NCBI GenBank assembly: GCA_964608945.1
Contig: CAZSQB010000032.1
Location: forward strand, 1-10,782
Length of the DNA stretch: 10,782 nt
Direction of reading: 5' to 3'
From: CAYWEP01 sp964608945
Lineage (GTDB): Bacteria > Patescibacteriota > Microgenomatia > Levybacterales > UBA12049
This document shows, piece after piece, positions 1 through 6,440 of this stretch. The notes below the pieces were generated by a model. It saw only the letters and a program-made list of their open reading frames with translations, ran no database searches and was not told where the DNA came from. A program made the position numbers and the translations under genes. How positions within the stretch are numbered: the first letter of the stretch is position 1; each line of letters begins with the position of its first letter.

Positions 1-2419
1 TTTCCTCTTCAGGGGGCTGATCTGTTGAGGTAGCTTGCTGGTCAGTCTTTGCCACGAACTCATTATCTTCAAGTGGCCGCTCAATGCTCTCGTGCATATG
101 TGCTTCCTTTTGTGTCATTCGCTTCTGTGTCTCTGTGTCAACCATTGTTTCCTCATCAGCTGTCTTTTCCAAATCAGAAAGTACTGATTTACCAGCCTCT
201 TGTTTGGCTCTCAGATATGCGATGATCTCAGATTGGGAAAATCCTCCCATTAACAAGAAAGGTAAAATGTTTGACACTTGCTGCATCCCCCCCTCAACCT
301 GCCGTGGGTCGGTCGAGGAAAGAAGATTTATTGTCTCTGAAATTTGATTGACATCTTCTTTCACCCATGACTTTCGATCCTGCGCTCCGGTTACTGACCG
401 TGGAGCATCAAGGTTGTTATAATTTTCTGTCCACATCTTCTTCACTGCCTCATAATCATCAAGACTTACCTGTTGGATACGATTGACATTTGGTAGACCT
501 GATGGAGCAGACGGACCACCGATTCCGGCGATCGCTTGCGCAAGCGGATCACCTTTGCCTTTTGCTTCATTTAGTTTTTCAGCGACTTTTTGTGCCTGGG
601 CTTCACTTGGGGATATTTTTGTCGCGTTGATGACAACGACTGCGAGCTGATTACCAGCTTTACTCTGTTGCGTTAACTTATCCTTAAGCGCGATCACTTG
701 CTGACGTTGAGACGGATTTGAGACTGTCTCGGGTTTTGAAAGGTACTGAATAATATTAGTCACCTGCTGTGTTGTCACGGCTGTCGGAACTGTCGCAATA
801 CGGGTAATAGAATTTGCAGCTTGCAAGATAGAGCTTGCCATGACATTTCCTTGCTGGCTTGCTTTTGTAAGCTGTTCACGAACATCTTGCTTTGTCGTGC
901 TGATTTGCTGTAACGACTGCCTCACTCTATTCATGTCCGCCTGCTTATTTATATCTCGGGAAAGAATTGATGTCTCAAAACGCCCGATATCACGCATTGT
1001 GGGGACTGAAAGATTAGTGAGCTTGAGGATATCTTGCTGCGCTTGCTTGTTAATCTGCAGCGGCACTCTCGTTGGTTGCTGAATCCTCGTATCACGAGGA
1101 ATCTGCATTGCAATACCTGCACCCTTTGGCATTTGTGGCATCTTAAAGTCTTTAAACGGCAAAGCTTGCGCAATACCAGCTGATCCAGGCGGCGGTGTCG
1201 GCGCAGCAGGCGGCGGCTTGTTGCCCATAAAGGTTAATAACTGTCGAAATACAGGGCTTTCCGAATAATTATACGAGAACGCATAATCAAGAAAAATCTG
1301 AAGGAGTATCCAGGGAACGATTATCACGCCCCACAACATCAGAAGCGCCACAAGATACAGAGCAAATGTGTCAGCTAAATTGATACTGTTGGTGAAATTG
1401 ACTTGCTGCTGCGGTCCGCCAATCATAATATTGATTGCGGTTGGGAAAATGATTTGACCTGCTTTATGGACTTTGCTGAAATCAAAATCCATGGGAATAT
1501 TTGTTCGCCATAACGAAACAAGCCCTCCTAAGAAAATCGCAAAAAGCGGAGCATACAAGAGCCAGCGGAAAAATTCACCGAGCCATATTTTTCCCGTATT
1601 CCGGATAGGAGAATACAACAAAAGGAGAGGGAAGATAGGCGAAACAATGATGAAAAACCACAAAATGATTTTTCGAATAATCAAAACGCCTACCATAACG
1701 TAATAGGTAAGCGCAGTCAGTTTTACCAAAAGCAGCGATACAAACGCTGACTCTTCAAATTGTCCGCCATACCGCCTGACACCTAAAAATGGCTTGTATT
1801 CCCAGCCGACAAAGAGTAAATCTTGCTGGGAAATACATTTTGGAGGACAAAAACTATTCGCTTTACTCTTTAAGAAGTACCCTTGTATCAGATCTGTTGC
1901 CTGATACATAAGCTGAATAAGCGCAAAGGAAAATATGATGAGTAAAACAACCGCAATAAAACGAGGAATAAACCTCATGGCTTTAATACTTCGGCCGCGC
2001 GTTATGATGAGAATAAATGCCGTAACCATAACAAAGAGTATTAACAGCCCAAAGACGGCGTTTCTGATATCTGCCCAAGAATCTTGGAGCGGATTTTTTT
2101 TATTATTTTTGACGTGTGACCATTTATAGTCCGAAAGCGCCCAGTTAAGTAAAAGTCCTGCCCGAGCGGCATTTTTGCCGGTAAAGGTGACTTCTTTGTC
2201 GTTTACCCACGTATCATCAGCGATCGGTTGCGGTCCAGGCGCAACAGGAATATTGGTTGGCCCACCGGGAATCGGAGTATCTTGTGAACGTGGAGGAGGA
2301 GCTGGTTGTGTAAGCCTGGGGTCCCCTCTCTGCGCAAAAACCTGTGTTGGAAACACAGACACCGTAAAGAATGTAAAAGCGAGAAAGACGAAAAACAGCC
2401 TGGGCAGGAAATGTTTCAT
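1..2419 (-). CDS. VirB6/TrbL-like polytopic membrane protein of a type IV secretion or pilus-like system (3' end outside window)
   Basis: The minus-strand frame is open from an ATG at 2419-2417 to the window edge, giving 806 residues without a stop. Residues 1-29 look like a signal peptide: a Lys/Arg start, a Phe/Val/Leu-rich core and a VFA end before QRG. A Pro-rich stretch (about 36-66) follows. Hydrophobic segments lie near 120-140, 152-171, 224-247, 249-270, 281-304 and 353-378. The loop at 191-195 carries two cysteines (CPPKC). From about 400 on the protein is soluble and rich in Gln, Pro, Ala and Lys, with a Glu-rich end. A signal peptide, five or six helices and a long tail fit the VirB6/TrbL-like proteins that sit beside T4SS pilins in Patescibacteria. 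VirB6 proteins form the inner-membrane channel of type IV secretion. The start is four bases after the pilin stop, with no Shine-Dalgarno, so translational coupling is likely. The family call is by topology and context, not by a diagnostic motif. Confidence 0.72.
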   Translation of the reverse strand, partial: MKHFLPRLFFVFLAFTFFTVSVFPTQVFAQRGDPRLTQPAPPPRSQDTPIPGGPTNIPVAPGPQPIADDTWVNDKEVTFTGKNAARAGLLLNWALSDYKWSHVKNNKKNPLQDSWADIRNAVFGLLILFVMVTAFILIITRGRSIKAMRFIPRFIAVVLLIIFSFALIQLMYQATDLIQGYFLKSKANSFCPPKCISQQDLLFVGWEYKPFLGVRRYGGQFEESAFVSLLLVKLTALTYYVMVGVLIIRKIILWFFIIVSPIFPLLLLYSPIRNTGKIWLGEFFRWLLYAPLFAIFLGGLVSLWRTNIPMDFDFSKVHKAGQIIFPTAINIMIGGPQQQVNFTNSINLADTFALYLVALLMLWGVIIVPWILLQIFLDYAFSYNYSESPVFRQLLTFMGNKPPPAAPTPPPGSAGIAQALPFKDFKMPQMPKGAGIAMQIPRDTRIQQPTRVPLQINKQAQQDILKLTNLSVPTMRDIGRFETSILSRDINKQADMNRVRQSLQQISTTKQDVREQLTKASQQGNVMASSILQAANSITRIATVPTAVTTQQVTNIIQYLSKPETVSNPSQRQQVIALKDKLTQQSKAGNQLAVVVINATKISPSEAQAQKVAEKLNEAKGKGDPLAQAIAGIGGPSAPSGLPNVNRIQQVSLDDYEAVKKMWTENYNNLDAPRSVTGAQDRKSWVKEDVNQISETINLLSSTDPRQVEGGMQQVSNILPFLLMGGFSQSEIIAYLRAKQEAGKSVLSDLEKTADEETMVDTETQKRMTQKEAHMHESIERPLEDNEFVAKTDQQATSTDQPPEEE

Positions 2420-2423
2420 ATAT

Positions 2424-2723
2424 TTATCGTTTGAATCCAGGGACGCGCAAAATATCGATCAAAACAATTTCAATAAATACATAACCAAAAATAGCAAGAA
2501 GCAACCCTGCGATTGCGTAGAATAGATAGCTTTTTCCTTTATTTAATTGCTCGGGATTTCCCTGCGAGGTCATGAGCGTATACGCGCCGTAGATAAGAAA
2601 TAACAGCGCAACGCCGCCAATAAGGCTTAACCCAATCGCGTAGAATTTACTGGCAAACCCAGCTGGGTCTTGCGGCACACACCCGATATCGGTAATACGG
2701 ATCTCTCCCTTAGGACAGGCCAT
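2424..2723 (-). CDS. Small two-helix T4SS-type pilin (VirB2-like)
   Basis: This 99-residue protein has a short N-terminal part with cysteines at 3 and 15. A first hydrophobic helix spans about 27-51, a polar hairpin carries SQGNPEQLNKGKS (53-65), and a second helix spans about 66-92, ending in a basic tail. Two helices joined by a G(N/D)PE.LNK.K turn are what the T4SS pilin family common in Patescibacteria shows. VirB2-type pilins insert in the inner membrane and polymerise into an extracellular filament. No cleavable leader is obvious from this start. The frame stays open upstream, but without ATG, GTG or TTG near by, so the ATG at 2723 was kept. The gene is followed after four bases by the VirB6-like gene, which supports a shared secretion or pilus role. 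It could instead be another small membrane protein, but the pairing makes that less likely. Confidence 0.75.
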   Translation of the reverse strand: MACPKGEIRITDIGCVPQDPAGFASKFYAIGLSLIGGVALLFLIYGAYTLMTSQGNPEQLNKGKSYLFYAIAGLLLAIFGYVFIEIVLIDILRVPGFKR

Positions 2724-2729
2724 ATCTTT

Positions 2730-2758
2730 ACAGTAGCATACGGGGGTAGGAAAGACAA
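2730..2758 (-). promoter_or_regulatory. Candidate promoter of the pilin gene
   Basis: On the minus strand TTGTCT (2758-2753) is followed by a 17-base spacer and TACTGT (2735-2730), with TGC directly before the -10 as in extended -10 promoters. The -10 matches the consensus only partly (first, second and last base). Only six bases separate it from the ATG, so a transcript from here would have no leader or almost none. Confidence 0.3.
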
Positions 2759-2767
2759 TATAATATA

Positions 2768-2891
2768 GACGGTAGATGGTAGAAAGTAGATGATAGTACT
2801 TTGAAAATAGAAGATGGAAGATTGATGTTAAATTTCTACCCTCTATCTTCTACTTTCAACCCCTACTTTCCATCTTCTATCATCTATCGTC
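2768..2891. repeat. Long imperfect inverted repeat of TAGATGRTAGAA-like words
   Basis: The spacer between dnaJ and the pilin gene consists mostly of two arms, about 2768-2828 and 2830-2891. The left arm reads GACGGTAGATGGTAGAA and onward. The reverse complement of the right arm begins GACGATAGATGATAGAA and continues with the same purine-rich words (AGTAG, TTGAAA, TAGAAGAT). Both arms reach AAATTT near the centre. Within each arm the words TAGATG, TAGAAG and AAAGTAG recur in shuffled order. The transcript could fold into a long hairpin after the dnaJ stop and might act as a 3' end or RNA-stabilising structure; no T-tract marks it as a classical terminator. Confidence 0.75.
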
Positions 2892-2896
2892 AAATT

Positions 2897-3757
2897 TTAA
2901 AACCAGCTCTTTTTCTGCTTAGTCTCTGTTTCAAATTCTTCGAGGAGCTCTTTCTGTCTTCTTGACAAACTTTTTGGTACGTGGATTTTTATTCGGACGT
3001 AATGATCACCATTACCACCTCCGCGAAGCCGTGGCACGCCTTTGCCGCGCAAGCGAAACAGCGTCTCAGGTTGTGTACCCGAGGGGATTCGTAGCGTGAC
3101 AGACCCCTGGACTGTATCAACGCTCAGCTCTGTTCCCAAAGCCGCCTGGGAAAACGGAATGTCTTGTTCAGTAATGATATCCGCGCCTTCTCGGTAGAAT
3201 TTTTTATCAGGAAGAACATCGATAACAATATCATAATTCCCAAAACGGATCCGTGATCCAGAATCAACACCAGCGGGAATCTTAATTTTTTCTGTTTTTC
3301 CCTCAACAGTCACTTGTTTCTCAGCGCCGTGAACTGCATCAGTAAATGAAACAGTGAGTGAATACACAGGGCGCCTTGTTCGCTGACCAAAGGGCGAAGC
3401 TCCACCAAAAAATTGCTCAAAAATCTCAAAGGGATCTGAGAATCCGCCGAAATCACCGTTGCCACCCGTCGAATATGTATAAGTAAACGGGCCAGAGCGG
3501 CCGCCTGACTGCCTTTGGCCGCCGAAGCCCTGTGCGAAGGCGGCTGCACCAAACTGATCGTACGTTTGACGCTTTTGTGGATCACCCAAGACCTCATACG
3601 CTTTGGTGACTTCTTTAAATTTCGCCTCAGCTTCTTTTGTTTTATTACGGTCCGGATGATACTCAAGCGCCAGTTTCCGATACGCCTTTTTTATCTCCTC
3701 AGCTGACGCACTTTTTGTGACACCTAAAATCTGATAATAATCATTACTTATTGCCAT
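2897..3757 (-). CDS. dnaJ: DnaJ-family co-chaperone without zinc finger (CbpA/type II-like)
   Basis: This 286-residue J-domain protein should stimulate the ATPase of DnaK and deliver unfolded clients in the cytoplasm. The J domain covers residues 1-70, with HPD at 34-36 and the usual YHPDRN and KAYEVLGD sequences. A Gly/Phe-rich linker spans about 71-125 and contains the DPFEIFEQFFGG element. Two beta-rich C-terminal client-binding domains follow (about 128-262), then a charged tail. The four CxxCxGxG repeats of canonical DnaJ are missing, and the protein is about 90 residues shorter than E. coli DnaJ; that makes it type II. Its place after dnaK supports the name dnaJ, although by structure it is equally CbpA-like. 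The ATG at 3757 has no Shine-Dalgarno at normal distance; a GAGGTG lies 15 bases away. A strong extended -10 lies eight bases upstream. Confidence 0.95.
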   Translation of the reverse strand: MAISNDYYQILGVTKSASAEEIKKAYRKLALEYHPDRNKTKEAEAKFKEVTKAYEVLGDPQKRQTYDQFGAAAFAQGFGGQRQSGGRSGPFTYTYSTGGNGDFGGFSDPFEIFEQFFGGASPFGQRTRRPVYSLTVSFTDAVHGAEKQVTVEGKTEKIKIPAGVDSGSRIRFGNYDIVIDVLPDKKFYREGADIITEQDIPFSQAALGTELSVDTVQGSVTLRIPSGTQPETLFRLRGKGVPRLRGGGNGDHYVRIKIHVPKSLSRRQKELLEEFETETKQKKSWF

Positions 3758-3765
3758 ATATCATA

Positions 3766-3774
3766 ATTATAGCA
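3766..3774 (-). promoter_or_regulatory. Extended -10 promoter of dnaJ
   Basis: TGCTATAAT on the minus strand combines a perfect TATAAT (3771-3766) with the TGn extension at 3774-3772. The hexamer 17 bases further up is part of the terminator stem and is not a -35 match, as is acceptable for extended -10 promoters. The expected start of transcription is near 3759-3760, two or three bases before the ATG, which would make the message practically leaderless. It lies just after the dnaK terminator, so it would restore dnaJ expression. Confidence 0.55.
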
Positions 3775-3781
3775 CCTCAGA

Positions 3782-3805
3782 TAAAAAACCTCGGAAAATC
3801 CGAGG
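3782..3805 (-). terminator. Intrinsic terminator after dnaK
   Basis: The arms CCTCGGA (3789-3795) and TCCGAGG (3799-3805) form a perfect 7-bp stem with a three-base loop. Reading the minus strand, the stem is followed at once by six T residues (3788-3783). This is a textbook Rho-independent terminator, placed 36 bases after the dnaK stop and 31 bases before the dnaJ start. Confidence 0.88.
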
Positions 3806-3840
3806 CTAACTCATAACTTAGGACTTATAACTTATAACTT
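3806..3840. repeat. Degenerate AAGTTAT word repeat between dnaK stop and terminator
   Basis: Directly after the dnaK stop the minus strand reads AAGTTAT twice in tandem. It then continues with AAGTCCT and AAGTTATGAGTTAG, four or five imperfect copies of a seven-base word. No coding or binding function is visible. Confidence 0.55.
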
Positions 3841-5748
3841 TTACTCAACCACTTCCCCCTCAACCGGCTCGTTTTTATCTTTCTTTTCCTCTGTTTCCGG
3901 TGATTTTCCGTCTTTTTCTTCCTGCTCAATTTCTTCTTGCGTTTGCGCAGTCTGACCTTGTTGATACGCAGCCTGGCCGATTTTTTGCAATGCATCTGAC
4001 AGCTCCTTGCTTTTTGTTTCCAGATCTTCTTTATTGCCGGAATCAAGAATATCTTTTAATGCTTTTATCTTTTCCTCAACCTCGGTTTTCACATCTGCAG
4101 GTACTTTGTCTTGAGCGTCTCTGAGTGCTTTTTCGGCTGTAAAGATCAGCGCATCGGCATGATTGCGTGCCTCAATTTTTTCTTTCTTCTCTTGGTCTTC
4201 CTGAGCATGCAATTCAGCATCCTTGGTCATTTTCTCGACTTCTTCTTTTGTCAAACCGGTAGAGCCCGTAATTTTGATGCCTTGTTCCTTGCCCGATGCT
4301 TTATCCTGTGCCTTAACATGTAAAATTCCATTTGCATCGATATCAAATGTCACCTCAATTTGTGGCATTCCCCGTGGCGCTGGCGGAATGCCATCGAGGA
4401 TAAATCGACCAAGGGACTTATTATCTGTAGCCATGGGGCGTTCTCCTTGCAAGACATTAATCTCAACTTGTGTCTGGTTATCAGCTGCTGTTGAGAAAAC
4501 TTGAGATTTTGACGTCGGAATCGTTGTATTTCGCTGAATAAGCGGTGTTGATACACCACCTAATGTCTCAAGGCCAAGCGTTAACGGCGTAACATCCAAG
4601 AGCAATACATCTTTTACTTCTCCGCCAAGTACGCCTCCTTGGATAGCAGCGCCTATAGCCACAACCTCATCAGGATTGACTGATTTATTGGATTCTTTTC
4701 CGAAAAACTTTGTTACTGTTTCAACAATTTTTGGCATGCGGGTCATACCGCCAACTAATACCACCTCATCAATATCTGAAGTCTTCGCCCCTGCATCTTT
4801 TAAGGCTTGCTCTACTGGCTTTAAGGTTTTTTGTACAAGATCATCAACTAATTGCTCAAGCTTTGGGCGCGTAAGCGTCATTGTTAGATGTAATGGACCG
4901 TCTTTTCCTTGCGTTATAAATGGCTGATTAATTTGTGCTTCCTGCGCCGAAGACAATTCGATTTTTGCTTTTTCTGCTGATTCGCGTAAACGCTGGAGTG
5001 CTTGTGGGTCGCGCCTTAGATCGACGTTATGTTCTTTTTTGAACTCCGACGCGATGTAGTCAATAATAACCTGATCAAAATTGTCTCCACCTAAATGGGT
5101 ATCGCCATTTGTCGACTTTACCTCATATACTCCTTCCCCTAGCTCAAGAATTGAAATATCAAACGTCCCGCCCCCCAAATCATACACAGCAATCGTATGC
5201 GCGTTTTTCTTATCAAGTCCATACGCAAGCGCTGCTGCTGTTGGTTCATTGATAATTCGCTTCACATCAAGCCCAGCAATCTCACCAGCTTGCTTTGTTG
5301 CTTGCCGCTGTGAATCATCAAAATACGCTGGGACTGTGATAACAGCCTCGGTTACCTTTGATCCCAAATATGCCTCTGCATCTGCTTTTATTTTCTGAAG
5401 AATCTGTGCAGATATCTCCTGCGGCGTGAAAGTCTTTCCTTCAACCTCAACAATAGCCATTCCGTCACGGCCGGCTTTCATAGTATACGGAAGCCACTTC
5501 AAATCTTCCTGAACGGTCTTATCAGCAAACTTCTTACCCATCAGGCGTTTCACCGAATAAATCGTTCGCTTAGGTTTTAAGACCATCTGTCGCTTTGCAA
5601 CGTCGCCCACGACATGACTGATCGGATCCACAACCGACGGAATAACATTTCGGCCCTCAGCAGAGTGAATCACTTTCGGCGCTCCACCTTCCATAACAGC
5701 CATTGCTGAATTCGTTGTCCCTAAATCAATACCGATAATTTTAGCCAT
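3841..5748 (-). CDS. dnaK: Hsp70 chaperone DnaK
   Basis: This 635-residue Hsp70 is full length. It binds exposed hydrophobic peptides and cycles them with ATP in the cytoplasm, helped by DnaJ and GrpE. The nucleotide-binding domain starts with IGIDLGTTNS (5-14). It continues with ITVPAYFDDSQRQAT (137-151), INEPTAAALAYGLD (166-179), the phosphate-2 segment VYDLGGGTFD (188-197) and VLVGGMTRMP (330-339). The interdomain linker VLLLDVTPLTLG is at 381-392. The beta-sandwich peptide-binding domain follows to about 500, then the helical lid and an acidic Gln/Glu/Lys tail. The region around residues 78-102 keeps the N-terminal insert typical of Gram-negative-type DnaK. The tail ends in GEVVE, not the EFEEV-like end of many bacterial DnaKs. 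The ATG at 5748 is set by the conserved MAKIIGIDLG start; no Shine-Dalgarno precedes it. Confidence 0.99.
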   Translation of the reverse strand: MAKIIGIDLGTTNSAMAVMEGGAPKVIHSAEGRNVIPSVVDPISHVVGDVAKRQMVLKPKRTIYSVKRLMGKKFADKTVQEDLKWLPYTMKAGRDGMAIVEVEGKTFTPQEISAQILQKIKADAEAYLGSKVTEAVITVPAYFDDSQRQATKQAGEIAGLDVKRIINEPTAAALAYGLDKKNAHTIAVYDLGGGTFDISILELGEGVYEVKSTNGDTHLGGDNFDQVIIDYIASEFKKEHNVDLRRDPQALQRLRESAEKAKIELSSAQEAQINQPFITQGKDGPLHLTMTLTRPKLEQLVDDLVQKTLKPVEQALKDAGAKTSDIDEVVLVGGMTRMPKIVETVTKFFGKESNKSVNPDEVVAIGAAIQGGVLGGEVKDVLLLDVTPLTLGLETLGGVSTPLIQRNTTIPTSKSQVFSTAADNQTQVEINVLQGERPMATDNKSLGRFILDGIPPAPRGMPQIEVTFDIDANGILHVKAQDKASGKEQGIKITGSTGLTKEEVEKMTKDAELHAQEDQEKKEKIEARNHADALIFTAEKALRDAQDKVPADVKTEVEEKIKALKDILDSGNKEDLETKSKELSDALQKIGQAAYQQGQTAQTQEEIEQEEKDGKSPETEEKKDKNEPVEGEVVE

Positions 5749-5753
5749 AAGTT

Positions 5754-5782
5754 TGTATAAAGTATTATGTAGTATGTATCAA
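5754..5782 (-). promoter_or_regulatory. Candidate internal promoter of dnaK
   Basis: TTGATA (minus strand, 5782-5777), a 17-base spacer and TATACA (5759-5754) form a sigma-70-like pair. The -10 ends five bases before the ATG, so transcription would begin at or next to the start codon. The spacer is a low-complexity AGTAT-word repeat, which by itself can create -10-like strings, so confidence is limited. Confidence 0.38.
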
Positions 5783-5816
5783 GTATTAAAATATTTCTTC
5801 GTTATACTTAATACAT
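5761..5816. repeat. AGTATTA-word repeat with inverted arms in the grpE-dnaK spacer
   Basis: The spacer repeats AGTATTA/AGTATGTAT words. Positions 5774-5786 (ATGTATCAAGTAT) and the reverse complement of 5804-5816 (ATGTATTAAGTAT) match at 12 of 13 bases, giving a hairpin with a 17-base loop. It lies 11 bases after the grpE stop and may serve as an RNA processing or stability element, or be plain spacer drift. Confidence 0.5.
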
Positions 5817-5824
5817 GACACTTG

Positions 5825-6406
5825 CTATTTACTACTGCCAACGCGTACTTGCGCTGGTCTTAATAGTATATCGTGTAATCTATATCCTGCCCGCACTTCT
5901 TCTATTACTTTTCCTGCTTCCCCGTCTACCGTATCAATCGCTTCCATCAAATGTGGGTCAAATTCTTTCCCTTCTGTTTTTATCCTCTCAACCCCTTCAG
6001 CCCGTAATACATCTAAAAACTGTTGCGCTGTCACCGCGAGTGTTTTGTCTTGCGAATGCTTATGAGCTAAAATAAGTGTATCCAAAACTGGCAAAAGTCG
6101 CAATAGTAATTCTTTGTTTGCCGTCTGAATCCAACCCGCTCTCTCATTCTGCGCCCGCTTTACCAGATTGTGGTAATCGGCAAGCGCCCTCTTGTATTTC
6201 TCCTCCCACTCCCTCGCCTTCTCTTCAGCTTGTATAATCTTTTCTTCGCCCTTTGTCCCCTCCTCGCCCTCCATAGCTTTAGCGTCGGAGGGTGTCTCTT
6301 TTCGTTTTACTTCCCCATCTTGTCCTGAGCTTGCTTGCCCTGAGTTTACCGAATGGGTCGAAGGATTCTTCTGTAATTGTGTATCATCTTGTTTTCCCAT
6401 TTTCAT
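5825..6406 (-). CDS. grpE: GrpE, nucleotide exchange factor of DnaK
   Basis: This 193-residue protein releases ADP from DnaK as a homodimer. A charged, disordered head (1-55) is followed by a long coiled-coil helix from about 56. This helix carries YKRALADYHNLVKR (71-84), the GrpE equivalent of RaxADfeNyrkR. The four-helix-bundle part has NKELLLRLLPVLDTL (97-111). The beta-wing domain has FDPHLMEAI (149-157) and GYRLHDILLRPAQVRVG (174-190), matching the family signature. The head is odd: residues about 15-30 and 39-48 are encoded by two REP-like palindromes, listed separately. The start is uncertain between the ATGs at 6406 and 6400; neither has a Shine-Dalgarno. A start at Met45 (6274) would still keep the whole coiled coil and put the first REP-like element outside the protein. 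The spacer to hrcA is 34 bases. Confidence 0.96.
   Translation of the reverse strand: MKMGKQDDTQLQKNPSTHSVNSGQASSGQDGEVKRKETPSDAKAMEGEEGTKGEEKIIQAEEKAREWEEKYKRALADYHNLVKRAQNERAGWIQTANKELLLRLLPVLDTLILAHKHSQDKTLAVTAQQFLDVLRAEGVERIKTEGKEFDPHLMEAIDTVDGEAGKVIEEVRAGYRLHDILLRPAQVRVGSSK
6267..6292. repeat. REP-like palindrome within the grpE N-terminus
   Basis: CCCTCC (6267-6272) and GGAGGG (6287-6292) form a perfect outer stem around AGC/GCT inner arms with an AA/TT centre. This is a 26-base near-palindrome of the CCTCCG-AGCTTTAGCG-GGAGG type that I associate with dispersed repeats in Patescibacteria genomes. It encodes residues about 39-48 of GrpE (around PSDAKAMEGE). The family name comes from recall, not from a search. 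Confidence 0.6.
6321..6368. repeat. REP-like element within the grpE N-terminus, related to 7350-7391
   Basis: The segment carries TCCTGAGC (6323-6330) and GTCGAAGGAT (6357-6366). These are the same two end words, in the same order and orientation, that bound the hairpin element before hrcA (7352-7359 and 7381-7390). The centre differs and contains a second CCTGAG. It encodes GrpE residues about 15-30, a Ser/Gly/Gln-rich run with no counterpart in typical GrpE. Confidence 0.72.
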
Positions 6407-6440
6407 TCTTAATTCTGAATCCTAAACTCTAAATTCTTTA
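6407..6440. repeat. GAATTTAG-word spacer between hrcA and grpE
   Basis: The 34-base spacer reads on the minus strand as a chain of related words (GAATTTA, GAGTTTAG, GATTCA, GAATTAAGAA). It contains no Shine-Dalgarno at a useful distance from the grpE ATG; an AGGA lies about 13 bases away. No terminator is visible, so hrcA and grpE should be co-transcribed. Confidence 0.4.

Noticed and set aside
533..546. Perfect 14-base palindrome CGCTTGCGCAAGCG next to a GCGATCGC word
   Set aside because: It encodes ordinary residues of the VirB6-like tail and occurs once; nothing supports a binding site or HIP1-type repeat.
1473..1703. Plus-strand frame with Lys-rich product
   Set aside because: It is opposite the membrane helices of the VirB6-like protein and has no coding signal of its own.
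2175..2525. Plus-strand open frame of 116 codons
   Set aside because: It runs antisense across the start of the VirB6-like gene and the end of the pilin gene, both of which are well supported on the other strand.
2768..2891. Possible CRISPR array or direct-repeat array
   Set aside because: Words are degenerate, shuffled and inverted, with no constant repeat length and no unique spacers.
5081..5398. Plus-strand open frame opposite dnaK (105 codons)
   Set aside because: Antisense frames opposite Hsp70 genes are a known by-product of codon bias; there is no independent motif or start signal.
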